Shown here one piece after another: positions 29,366 through 36,846 of a DNA stretch of 64,000 nt. The position numbers were made by a program, and so were the translations under genes. Position 1 is the stretch's first letter, and each line of letters begins with the position of its first letter. The notes beneath the pieces were generated by a model. The model searched no databases and was not told the origin of the DNA. It was given only the letters and a program-made list of their open reading frames with translations. The DNA is from an uncultured Methylomonas sp. (lineage in GTDB: Bacteria; Pseudomonadota; Gammaproteobacteria; Methylococcales; Methylomonadaceae): positions 56,751-120,750 of the forward strand of contig CAKZJE010000109.1 of assembly GCA_936941155.1 (NCBI GenBank). Reading direction: 5' to 3'.

Positions 29366-30223
29366 ATGAGCGAACAAGATAAATATGCCGTTTTCGGTTA
29401 TCCGATTAAACATAGCAAATCCCCCCGCATTCATAGCTTATTTGCCCAACAAACTGATCAAAATTTGGTTTATACCGCAGAAGAAGTTCCGGCTGAAAAT
29501 TTTGCAGAAACCGCAAAAGATTTTTTTAAGCACGGTGGCTGTGGCATAAATTGCACTGTGCCATTGAAAGAGTTAGCGTTTAAATTTGCTGACCAACTGA
29601 CGGAACGGGCGCAATTTGCCAAAGCTGTGAATACGCTCGTTGTAGAAATAGATGGTCGTGTTTTAGGTGACAACACTGATGGAGTTGGCTTAGTCAGAGA
29701 TTTAACCGTGAATCATCACATCGGTTTGGCAGGTAAACGCTTGTTGATTTTAGGTGCGGGCGGCGCAACACGCGGAATTATTGAACCACTGATGGCTGAA
29801 AATCCTGTCCAAATCGTGATTGCTAATCGCACGGTTGAGAAAGCAATTAACATGGCTGCTGAGTTTGCTAACGTAGACCTTCCAGGTTTTAAAAACCTGG
29901 AAGGTCTGGTTCACGGCTGTGGTTTTGCAGAGCTTGAAAACCGCCAGTTTGATTTAATTTTAAACGCCACTTCTGCCAGTTTATCGAATGATTTGCCACC
30001 GTTACCGCCAAATATTCTGGCAGAAAATGGTTGCTGCTACGATTTAGCTTACGGCAATGAACCGACCGCTTTTGTAAAATGGGGATTGGAAAATCACGCC
30101 GCAAAAAGCTTGGATGGTTTAGGGATGTTAGTAGAACAAGCTGCGGAAGCATTTTATTTGTGGCGAAAAGTGCAGCCTAACACCCAGACTGTGATTAATT
30201 TACTCAATTCAGAGAGAAAATAA
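29366..30223 (+). CDS. aroE: Shikimate dehydrogenase
   Basis: NADPH-dependent reduction of 3-dehydroshikimate to shikimate in aromatic amino acid synthesis. The 285-residue protein has the substrate site FGYPIKHSKSPRIH, catalytic lysine in NCTVPLKE, DNTDGVGLV, the dinucleotide loop GAGGATRG and NRTVEKA. Between NRTVEKA and FDLILNATSAS it has ~11 residues more than E. coli AroE. This extra segment (VDLPGFKNLEG) is encoded by the perfect palindrome at 29875-29907, a repeat element inserted in frame. The rest of the protein is complete, so the enzyme is probably active with an added surface loop. Confidence 0.95.
   Translation: MSEQDKYAVFGYPIKHSKSPRIHSLFAQQTDQNLVYTAEEVPAENFAETAKDFFKHGGCGINCTVPLKELAFKFADQLTERAQFAKAVNTLVVEIDGRVLGDNTDGVGLVRDLTVNHHIGLAGKRLLILGAGGATRGIIEPLMAENPVQIVIANRTVEKAINMAAEFANVDLPGFKNLEGLVHGCGFAELENRQFDLILNATSASLSNDLPPLPPNILAENGCCYDLAYGNEPTAFVKWGLENHAAKSLDGLGMLVEQAAEAFYLWRKVQPNTQTVINLLNSERK
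29875..29907. repeat. 33-nt palindromic repeat element inserted in frame in aroE
   Basis: The two 16-base arms (AGACCTTCCAGGTTTT and its exact reverse complement) flank one central base. The length is a multiple of three and the frame stays open. A diverged copy of identical length lies at 54623-54655. Confidence 0.9.
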
Positions 30224-30225
30224 TC

Positions 30226-30516
30226 ATGCCATTTTCGCTTGATGTTTTAGGCTATATCGCCGCATTCTGCACCACCCTTTCTTTTTTGCCACAAGCCATT
30301 CTCACTATTCGCACCAAAGATACCAAATCCCTGTCTTTAGGCATGTACAGCCTGTTTACAACGGGAATTATATTGTGGTTGATTTATGGCATTTACAAAC
30401 ACGATTATGCGTTAATTGTTGGCAATGCTGTCACTTTTCTGTTAGCAGCGACCATTTTATCTTTTAAAATCAAAAGCCTAGTCGCAGATAAAATAAAGCA
30501 ACGCAAAAACAGTTAG
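30226..30516 (+). CDS. SemiSWEET family sugar transporter-like protein
   Basis: The 96-residue protein has three transmembrane helices and the PQ-loop motif SFLPQAILTIRTKDTKSLS, typical of bacterial SemiSWEETs, which work as dimers moving sugars across the inner membrane. TGIILWLIYG and the third helix (AVTFLLAATILSF) fit the MtN3/SWEET repeat. It starts 3 bases after aroE and is probably co-transcribed with hemB-aroE. The substrate cannot be told from sequence. Confidence 0.85.
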   Translation: MPFSLDVLGYIAAFCTTLSFLPQAILTIRTKDTKSLSLGMYSLFTTGIILWLIYGIYKHDYALIVGNAVTFLLAATILSFKIKSLVADKIKQRKNS

Positions 30517-30554
30517 TGATAGCTCTCTCAAACCGTACTCTTTTTCAAGGATAA

Positions 30555-31172
30555 ATGATGAAAACTAAGCAATCTACACTGCATGGCTATTTCAAATATG
30601 CAGTTTTTTTAGTCAGTTCAATGGCTTATGCAGACTCAGGCGTTGAAATAGCGACTGCGACAGCAAAAACAGCGGTAGAACAAACAACAGAAAACCCGAT
30701 TCTCAGCATTGTGGCTGGCGATTGGAATCAAGATAGTTTGATGGATTCAGCGGTGTTACTTAAATCAGGCGAGCAAGTCGATTTATACCTTTATATGAGC
30801 AACGCAACAGGTGTGATGGAATTAAAACAGGCGAAAAAAAATATCGCTTGGAGCGGAGCATTAGCCGGAACTTTGCCGCATTTAAAAGTTGTGAAAAATA
30901 AAAACTTATTCATTTTTTCTGAAAATGACGCGGTAGGACGCAATCGTTGGCATAAGCATTTGAATGTTGATTATCGCGACAATGATTTTGTGGTCACAGG
31001 TTACACCTACGATGCAAACGACACTTTAGATCCAAAATTTAGTTTAACCTGTGATGTCAATTTACTCACTGGCGAAGGAATTAAAAATAATCAACCCTTT
31101 AAAATTGCGGCGCAAAACATCAAGTTAAGCAATTGGTCAGATGAAAAAATCCCTCCGCAATGTCTTAATTAA
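30555..31172 (+). CDS. Hypothetical exported protein
   Basis: This 205-residue protein has an N-terminal hydrophobic segment (YFKYAVFLVSSMAYA) ending in a likely signal peptidase site. The mature part opens with an FG-GAP-like strand (VAGDWNQDSLMDSAVLL), often seen in periplasmic proteins of unknown role. Two cysteines (SLTCDVN and PPQCLN) could form a disulphide. It follows SemiSWEET by 38 bases with an AAGGATAA ribosome site. No named family is recognised. Confidence 0.65.
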   Translation: MMKTKQSTLHGYFKYAVFLVSSMAYADSGVEIATATAKTAVEQTTENPILSIVAGDWNQDSLMDSAVLLKSGEQVDLYLYMSNATGVMELKQAKKNIAWSGALAGTLPHLKVVKNKNLFIFSENDAVGRNRWHKHLNVDYRDNDFVVTGYTYDANDTLDPKFSLTCDVNLLTGEGIKNNQPFKIAAQNIKLSNWSDEKIPPQCLN

Positions 31173-31243
31173 TCAGCTATCCAACACAAAATGACTTTGG
31201 TTTTTAAAAACAACCAACGAAATTTACCTACAAAACCTCCCCA

Positions 31244-31645
31244 ATGTATTCATTAAATCGCCTCATCCTGATAGATTCTTACAAAGCCGGCACCGTCCAA
31301 GAAGTTCGCCTCGACGGTCACACCAATCTCAACGGCGTAAACGGCGCGGGCAAAACCACGTTATTGCGCTTAATTCCGTTATTTTTTGGTGAACGCCCCG
31401 GACGTTTAGTGCCGAAAAGCCGCGTGACTGACAGCTTTGCCAAACATTATTTGCCCAATGAATCGTCGTATATTGATTTATTGGTGGAGATTTTGAGCAA
31501 AAATAAAATCACTTTGTTGTCAGCGTTTCCTGACCCTGACCCTGATGTGTTGCGGTTGTTTAAAAATCGTTATCAGGTGGTGGGAAATCGGGAATTGTTG
31601 GAAATGGAGATTGATGAGGAGTATTTGCAGGGGTTGACACAATAG
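31244..31645 (+). pseudogene. Truncated SMC/RecN-like ATPase (DUF3584-type N-terminus)
   Basis: The first ~80 residues (RLILIDSYKAGTVQEVRLDGH, Walker A GVNGAGKTTLLRLIPLFFGERP, HYLPNESSY) match the start of large SMC-like ATP-binding proteins of the DUF3584 type, usually ~1200 residues. Here the frame diverges after NESSYIDLLVEI, continues with ~50 unrelated residues and stops at 133 residues, lacking the coiled coil, signature motif and Walker B. It is a fragment, probably inactive, at the edge of an accessory island. Confidence 0.7.
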
Positions 31646-31681
31646 AGGTTTTTGAATTCTTTAAATGCTGGGAGAAAAATT

Positions 31682-31966
31682 ATGCAAGTTATGTTGAATA
31701 TTCCTGATGTGATTCCGCAGGACATTGTGAATAGAATTTTAAAGCAGGTGGAAAGTCAGTTACAGGTAGAAGAGAAACTGGCTAGAAAGTCTGCGTTACG
31801 CTTATTACAACCGAATAATGAGGCGATTAAAGCAAAAGCACGGCAAAATTTAACCCAAATGGTGAATAAATTGCGTGATAGTGCGGAAGAATTAGGTGTG
31901 GTGAGTGAAGAGGAGATTAGCGCGTGGGTGAATGAAGCTAGAGTGAAAAATGCGCGTCATTATTGA
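31682..31966 (+). CDS. Antitoxin-like protein of a PIN toxin-antitoxin pair
   Basis: The ATG at 31682 has GGGAGA 8 bases upstream, so I prefer it to the TTG at 31652. The 94-residue protein is charged and helical (QDIVNRILKQVESQLQVEEK, NLTQMVNKLRDSAEELG). Its last 17 bases overlap the start of a PIN-domain frame, the usual antitoxin-toxin arrangement. The toxin frame is truncated, so this may be a stranded antitoxin. The family is not recognised by name. Confidence 0.55.
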   Translation: MQVMLNIPDVIPQDIVNRILKQVESQLQVEEKLARKSALRLLQPNNEAIKAKARQNLTQMVNKLRDSAEELGVVSEEEISAWVNEARVKNARHY

Positions 31967-32111
31967 TACCAATATTTTGATTTCGGGATTGATTTCTAAG
32001 AAAGGCGCACCGTCCAAAATTATCAATGCGGTTTTGCTGGCGCAGTTAGTGCTAGTTTGTAATCAAGTGACATTAGCAAAATGTCTTTTTATTAGTCAGT
32101 GTAGATTATGA
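31950..32111 (+). pseudogene. Truncated PIN-domain toxin
   Basis: The 53-residue frame begins MRVIIDTNILISGLISKKG, the PIN nuclease start with its first catalytic Asp, and continues with KIINAVLLAQ. It then runs into unrelated sequence and stops, where a full PIN toxin is ~130 residues and needs three more acidic residues. Its 3' end overlaps the first codons of the methyltransferase-like gene, so the break is the left junction of the RT module. Confidence 0.75.
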
Positions 32112-32995
32112 TTCCAAAATCAGTGTGGAAAGATAATAAGCTTTATCAACCAGAAACTCTAACCAGTATTTTCCGTGAAAAATCTGAAGATTTAGGTGTT
32201 CTTCAGCAAGTAATAGACTTTGATGGTAAACAATCGAAAGGTGCTATTGGAGGTCAAGATGAGTCAGAAACTATCCGACATTTTATTGAAAGATTTTTTG
32301 CTTCGGCTGCAAGAGTTCAATTTGTTGTTATTGATCCGCACAAAACTTTGAATGATATATCAAACGATATTAAAGCCTCTTTTGGTAGTGGTAATATTTC
32401 TGTTTTGGATATACCTTGTGGTACTGGTGCTAGTATATTATCGCTTTTATGTAATATCAGAGAAATGAGAGTTCATAAACTTCTACCTTGTTTGCCAGTG
32501 CATATATCTATTACTGCGGGTGATTATTCTGAAACAGCATTAGAAATTTACGCTGACTTTATTATAAAGATAAAACCATATTTAGAAGAAGTAAATATTT
32601 TCATAGATTGTAATACTCATATGTGGAATGCAAAAAATGTATCATCAACTGATGAAATTATGAATATTTTTTTAGAAAAAAAAGAATCAGAGGAATATTA
32701 CATCTTCATGTCTGCTTTCAGCGGTGAAGTTGCTAATAATATTAATGATTATGAAGACAGTATTTCTTATATTCAAGCAAGAGTATCTAATTTAAACTCT
32801 TGTATTTTGCATATTGAACCAGAGTCAAACAATGCAGAAAAGTTTTATAAACTTTTACTAAAATTAATTAAAAAATTTATATGTTATATAGTTTTAGAAG
32901 AAAAATCTGATAAAGGTTTTTTGTGGATTCACCCGCTAAATAACAAGGAAATTAAAGGCGGATATTATATTAAGTTATTTAAACGATATGGCTAA
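32108..32995 (+). CDS. Class I SAM-methyltransferase-fold protein paired with a reverse transcriptase
   Basis: This 295-residue protein has a methyltransferase motif I, VLDIPCGTGASILSLLC, near residue 100, and later an acidic loop (ITAGDYSETALEIY) where the SAM ribose-binding residue is expected. No Asn/Asp-Pro-Pro-Tyr amino-methyltransferase motif is seen, so the substrate is unclear and the fold may serve nucleotide or RNA binding instead. It overlaps the reverse transcriptase gene by 8 bases, so the two are translated together. Base composition is far more AT-rich than the core genes, indicating recent acquisition. The start codon lies within the broken end of a PIN toxin gene. Confidence 0.7.
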   Translation: MIPKSVWKDNKLYQPETLTSIFREKSEDLGVLQQVIDFDGKQSKGAIGGQDESETIRHFIERFFASAARVQFVVIDPHKTLNDISNDIKASFGSGNISVLDIPCGTGASILSLLCNIREMRVHKLLPCLPVHISITAGDYSETALEIYADFIIKIKPYLEEVNIFIDCNTHMWNAKNVSSTDEIMNIFLEKKESEEYYIFMSAFSGEVANNINDYEDSISYIQARVSNLNSCILHIEPESNNAEKFYKLLLKLIKKFICYIVLEEKSDKGFLWIHPLNNKEIKGGYYIKLFKRYG

Positions 32996-34718
32996 TACAT
33001 ACGAAATTATTGCTCATAGAGCATTGAATGCTACAAAAACGGTTAATCCAATTACTTATTTAGGCATAAGATGCTTTCTTGATTCATTTTCTAATGAATT
33101 TGATGAACATGGCTTTGAGTACTTTATTAGGCATAAACTTAAAGTCAGGCAGCAATGGTTTACATGGAAGCATAAAGTCTATAAAGAAATAAATGATAAA
33201 GAAGAGTTTGTTTATCGAGACTTTATATCATTATCTCCTTTCGGTGCTATTTCCGAGGCTTTTTTATTAGGAGAGCTCTTAAATGAAAAATGCTTTGAAC
33301 ATAAGAAAAATGTTTATAGTTACATTTCCAGTGAAAAAAAGTCAAATAGAAACTTTAAATATTATTTTAGTGGATATAAAAATAGGGGTGAAAAAATAAA
33401 AGATGAAATTGATAAAGACGAACAACTCAATATCTTAGTTTTAGATTTAAAGTCTTTTTATCCATCTATAGATAAAAACAAGTTACTCGAGTTGATTGAA
33501 AAACTACGACATAATGAATTATCTGAAAACTCTTATAAAATTACAATCAACTTAATAAAGTCTTTATTATCTCAATCAGATAAAGGTGTACCTATTGGAA
33601 CAGATTTAAGCCATTTCATAGCACAAATTTATTTGTATGATTTTGATGATCAGTTAACTGAAAAATTTGGTAGCAGATACTTTAGATATGTTGATGATAT
33701 TATTATTCTTGGATATGAAAATGAGATTGACTCAATAAAAGAAATTGTTAGAAGCGCACTTCCTAATGAGCTTAATATAAACAACAGCAAAACAGACAGA
33801 TTGACAAAAAAACAATGGGATGAAATACATTCATCTCATAACAGCAAAGATATTTTTTATGACACTTTAAATTTACTAACAGGATATTTAGCAGTTTATC
33901 CAAAAAAAACCGAACATTTAGAAAAAAAACTAAAAGAAAAATCAATTAATATTCCTCTAATAAAAATACAGAACCAGTCAAAAAGCGATGGTTGGCTTTA
34001 TTTTTTACGACCAATAATAAAAAACTTTCGTATATTAAAGACCAATGAAAATGGTTTCATTTCTAAGTTTACTGATATGAAACAACATTACTTAAATAAT
34101 CTTGATTCTCTGTTAGAAAATACTAATTTTACTGACGAAAATGATGCTGGTAATAGAGTGAAAATACAAAATTTAAGGTCGATTGTTAGTCGATTATTTT
34201 ACTTATTGCCACTACACGAATTAGAGGAAATAGGGAAAAAACTACCTAAAATTAATAAAATTTTAGACTTGCAAATAATTATTAACGCAATAACAAAAAA
34301 AGATTTAATTCCTGCCTGTAATTATTGTGGAAAAGTAATACAAACTATTTGTGAACTTTGGGTAGAGGCTGATTTAGATGCGGTCACATTATCTAAAGAA
34401 GACTTGAAAAAACTCGATAAAATAAATGAGATTATTGATTCTATTATAATAATGAGACTGTACGGAGTAATAAACTTTGATTTTATAGAATTATCTTCAT
34501 TATTAAATGAAGTAAATCAAAAGTATTGTGCCATTGTTTTAGACTATAACGTCAATTTAACAGAGTACGAAAAAAAATTCAGTTACCTTTCTGAACTTTA
34601 TGGATTGCTAAAAGGTAAATCGTTAGAAAAAAAACGTGAATACCTAACAACAAGATTTGACCAAAAAGAAAGTTTAGGTTTAGCGGGGCTTAATTTAGGT
34701 TTAGGATATTCGCTCTAA
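32988..34718 (+). CDS. Reverse transcriptase, unknown-group/Abi-like (non-retron)
   Basis: This 576-residue protein has the reverse transcriptase palm motifs in order: motif A LDLKSFYPSID (Asp153), motif B GVPIGTDLSHFIAQIYL (200-216) and motif C FRYVDDIIILG (Asp236, Asp237). The last ~300 residues are helical, Lys-rich and without a maturase or endonuclease domain. I see no retron-type VTG motif and no room for a retron RNA before the gene, which overlaps its partner. The motif B form resembles Abi/unknown-group RTs that act in phage defence. Strongly AT-rich. I infer a two-gene defence-type module but cannot match it to a named type. Confidence 0.85.
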   Translation: MANTYEIIAHRALNATKTVNPITYLGIRCFLDSFSNEFDEHGFEYFIRHKLKVRQQWFTWKHKVYKEINDKEEFVYRDFISLSPFGAISEAFLLGELLNEKCFEHKKNVYSYISSEKKSNRNFKYYFSGYKNRGEKIKDEIDKDEQLNILVLDLKSFYPSIDKNKLLELIEKLRHNELSENSYKITINLIKSLLSQSDKGVPIGTDLSHFIAQIYLYDFDDQLTEKFGSRYFRYVDDIIILGYENEIDSIKEIVRSALPNELNINNSKTDRLTKKQWDEIHSSHNSKDIFYDTLNLLTGYLAVYPKKTEHLEKKLKEKSINIPLIKIQNQSKSDGWLYFLRPIIKNFRILKTNENGFISKFTDMKQHYLNNLDSLLENTNFTDENDAGNRVKIQNLRSIVSRLFYLLPLHELEEIGKKLPKINKILDLQIIINAITKKDLIPACNYCGKVIQTICELWVEADLDAVTLSKEDLKKLDKINEIIDSIIIMRLYGVINFDFIELSSLLNEVNQKYCAIVLDYNVNLTEYEKKFSYLSELYGLLKGKSLEKKREYLTTRFDQKESLGLAGLNLGLGYSL

Positions 34719-34815
34719 ACTCGTAAGATGGGTAGAGCGATAAGCGAAACCCATCACGGCACACAACAACCGCACACATAATTTTCACTGTGTTCTAGCT
34801 ATCCTGCAAACACAC
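34719..34815 (+). repeat. Intergenic repeat R1, copy a
   Basis: Begins ACTCGTAAGATGGGTAGAGC, forms a GATGGGT/ACCCATC hairpin, then continues CACACAACAACCGCACA and a TTTTCACTG(T/C)GTTCTAG block. Related copies lie at 35679 and 36034. It immediately follows the RT stop codon. Confidence 0.8.
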
Positions 34816-34850
34816 GGATTGAAATCATACAATGTTAAAGAAAATAACCC

Positions 34851-35687
34851 ATGATGATAAACTGGCATAGATTATTTGGCATTTTCCTAGTCGATTATTT
34901 CACCGATACGCCTTACCTTGTCGAATTGGAAAAAGACTTATCGCTTACCCAACAACTCTTAGATGTCGTTGTCATCAAAAAAGAATCGGGAGAGTTTCAA
35001 GCCACTTTACCTGATGGCTTAGAAAATTTAACCACGCATAATTTACTCAGTTACAAATCTATGAGGGAAAGCTTTGATAGTTGGGCAATACACGAATTAA
35101 TTGGACATTACGTCAATTACCGCAAACAACTGTGCAAAGAATTATTACCCGAATCTGAATTTAATTTATATGCCATCAGCACCCGTTTTCCAACAAATTT
35201 GGCGAAACAAATTCACCTCAAAAAATTAAAACCAGGCGTTTATGAAATTAATCTACTTTGCAAAATTCGCTTAATTGTTTTAAGCCAAATTCATCAAGAG
35301 GAATATAATGCCGTTTGGCATTTATTCAGTAGCAAACTGGATAAAATTAAATACGGCGCAAAACAATATCATCCAAAACGTAATTTAAGTAGTTCTGTGA
35401 ATTTACTATATGAATATTACAATACCGAGGGTTTAATCATGGCATATACAATAGAGCAATTTCAAAAAGATGTTGCTAAAGAACATTTACATTTTTTAAC
35501 GGTTAATGAAAGATTGCAAGGCTTAACGGCAAATGAAGTGTTAAAGCAATTTTCAACCAGCGAAGTGTTAAAACAATTTTCAACCAGCGAAGTGTTAAAA
35601 CAATTTTCAACCAGCGAAGTGTTAAAACAGCTCCCTATAGACGAAATTATGAGCTATTTACAAAAAAATACACAAAATAACTCGTAA
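34851..35687 (+). CDS. Hypothetical protein with C-terminal 9-residue repeats
   Basis: The 278-residue protein begins MINWHRLFGIFLVDYF and contains LPDGLENLTTHNLLSYKSMRE, WAIHELIGHYVNYRK and FNLYAISTRFP. This arrangement is familiar from uncharacterised proteins multiplied in cyanobacteria and filamentous sulfur bacteria, possibly with a nuclease-like fold. Near the C-terminus four units of SEVLKQFST follow in tandem, encoded by exact 27-base repeats. The stop codon lies inside the R1 repeat (AACTCGTAAG), so the repeat forms the end of the coding sequence. Function unknown. Confidence 0.6.
   Translation: MMINWHRLFGIFLVDYFTDTPYLVELEKDLSLTQQLLDVVVIKKESGEFQATLPDGLENLTTHNLLSYKSMRESFDSWAIHELIGHYVNYRKQLCKELLPESEFNLYAISTRFPTNLAKQIHLKKLKPGVYEINLLCKIRLIVLSQIHQEEYNAVWHLFSSKLDKIKYGAKQYHPKRNLSSSVNLLYEYYNTEGLIMAYTIEQFQKDVAKEHLHFLTVNERLQGLTANEVLKQFSTSEVLKQFSTSEVLKQFSTSEVLKQLPIDEIMSYLQKNTQNNS
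35535..35642 (+). repeat. Four 27-nt tandem repeats within a coding region
   Basis: Units beginning GAAGTGTTAAA start at 35535, 35562, 35589 and 35616. They are nearly identical and code for (S/N)EVLKQFST. Confidence 0.95.
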
Positions 35688-35773
35688 GATGAGTAGAGTG
35701 ACAACGAAACCCATCACGCCACACAACAACCGCACATAATGGTTTTCACTGCGTTCTAACCATCCTGAAAAAA
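35679..35773 (+). repeat. Intergenic repeat R1, copy b
   Basis: Matches 34719-34815: AACTCGTAAGATG, an imperfect GATG(A/G)GT/ACCCATC stem, CACACAACAACCGCACATAA, and the TTTTCACTGCGTTCTA block within an ATGGTT/AACCAT hairpin. Confidence 0.8.
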
Positions 35774-35799
35774 TAACTTATTGAAAAAAGGAATAAAAA

Positions 35800-36033
35800 A
35801 TGCAAACAACCTACAATGAATTTATCCCTCTTATTAGCCAACTCAATCACTTTGAAAAATTGCGTCTCGCACAATGGCTTATTAATTCCATCGCCATAGA
35901 AGAAGGCAAAAAAAATCTTGTCAATTCAATGCAAGATAAAAATAGTCACTCTTTAAAAGGTGTCTTTAATCAATATGCTGACACTTCTAAAATAGCATTG
36001 GAAAAAACAGCTTGGCAAAATCATTACTTATAA
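35800..36033 (+). CDS. Small antitoxin-like protein
   Basis: The 77-residue protein ends with SLKGVFNQYADTSKIALEKTAWQNHYL, a pattern typical of short antitoxins whose C-terminus reads Leu-Lys-Gly...Tyr-Ala...Glu-Lys-Xaa-Ala-Trp and which usually precede a PIN toxin. No toxin follows; the next gene is an unrelated 180-residue protein after another R1 repeat. The leader TTGAAAAAAGGAATAAAAA, including the ribosome site, is shared with the gene at 36116. Probably an orphan antitoxin. Confidence 0.6.
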   Translation: MQTTYNEFIPLISQLNHFEKLRLAQWLINSIAIEEGKKNLVNSMQDKNSHSLKGVFNQYADTSKIALEKTAWQNHYL

Positions 36034-36095
36034 TGGCACACAACAATCGTAAATAATGGCTTTCACTGCGTTCTAGTCATCATGTCAACACACTG
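36034..36095 (+). repeat. Intergenic repeat R1, copy c (5' part missing)
   Basis: Starts at the GGCACACAACAA part of R1 and keeps the TTTCACTGCGTTCTAG block within an ATGGCT/AGTCAT pairing. The first ~45 bases of the element are absent. Confidence 0.75.
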
Positions 36096-36115
36096 ATTGA
36101 AAAAAGGAATAAAAA

Positions 36116-36658
36116 ATGGGCATGTTCGATAGCTTTTATACTAACGAAGGCAAAGAAATACAAACTAAAAAACTCGACTGCGTTTTGGCTAACTATCACC
36201 TTGGCGATACAGTTCCTAACTACGAATTGAATTTTGACGGTGCAACCGGAAATTATTATCTGCTTGAGGAATATGACAACGCCAGCGTGATTATCATCAA
36301 CAACATTTTTATTGATTATCTTATTGATGATGACCTTCACAATTTAAAAGCTAACACAAACGCTGTTTTTAGAAGTTATTTAGCCAATCCTACGCTGCTG
36401 TCTTTAAAATTAAGTCATATTATTAAAGAAAAACTCAATCCTCAGCGCATTGTTTTGTCTAAAAAATTAAATGCTGTTGAAAGAATATTGCATGAATATC
36501 AAACCTATCAAACTGATCCGAATTGTCTTGAAAAGAAAATGGCAAAATTATGGTATCGCCATGTTGAAAGATTTAAGCAAGGTGAGACATTAGATTCAGT
36601 GCTGCTTGAAGCAATAAACAAAGAATATTCAACAGAATCCAGTTTTTTCGGTGAGTAA
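36116..36658 (+). CDS. Hypothetical protein
   Basis: This 180-residue protein begins MGMFDSFYTNEGKEIQTK, a start seen in assorted small uncharacterised bacterial and phage proteins. It is soluble and acidic in the middle, with a helical C-terminal half. It has the same leader as the gene at 35800 and is preceded by repeat R1, so it appears to be the third of a row of repeat-spaced cassettes. Function unknown. Confidence 0.6.
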   Translation: MGMFDSFYTNEGKEIQTKKLDCVLANYHLGDTVPNYELNFDGATGNYYLLEEYDNASVIIINNIFIDYLIDDDLHNLKANTNAVFRSYLANPTLLSLKLSHIIKEKLNPQRIVLSKKLNAVERILHEYQTYQTDPNCLEKKMAKLWYRHVERFKQGETLDSVLLEAINKEYSTESSFFGE

Positions 36659-36708
36659 ATAGAGTAAGTTTTCACTCAATTTTACTCACTATCGACAATT
36701 TTTTTAAA

Positions 36709-36722
36709 GATGACCAGTCGTC
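36709..36722. promoter_or_regulatory. GATGACC(A/G)GTCGTC palindrome-like motif, downstream copy
   Basis: GATGACCAGTCGTC resembles a dyad regulator site and recurs as GATGACCGGTCGTC at 38368-38381, on the other side of the gene at 36847-38166. Confidence 0.35.
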
Positions 36723-36846
36723 GTTAAAAATTCCAGCTGTAATTGCCGAACCACAGCGACTAATAAAACAAAGTATCGAAAGAAAGCGCATCTTTTGATA
36801 AATTCCAGCTCAAATAATGCGCCCGCCTTCATTCATACCCTTCGCG

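Noticed and set aside
32108..34718. Retron or diversity-generating retroelement
   Set aside because: There is no room for a retron RNA before or inside the operon and no VTG motif. No variable/template repeat pair or DGR accessory gene was seen nearby.
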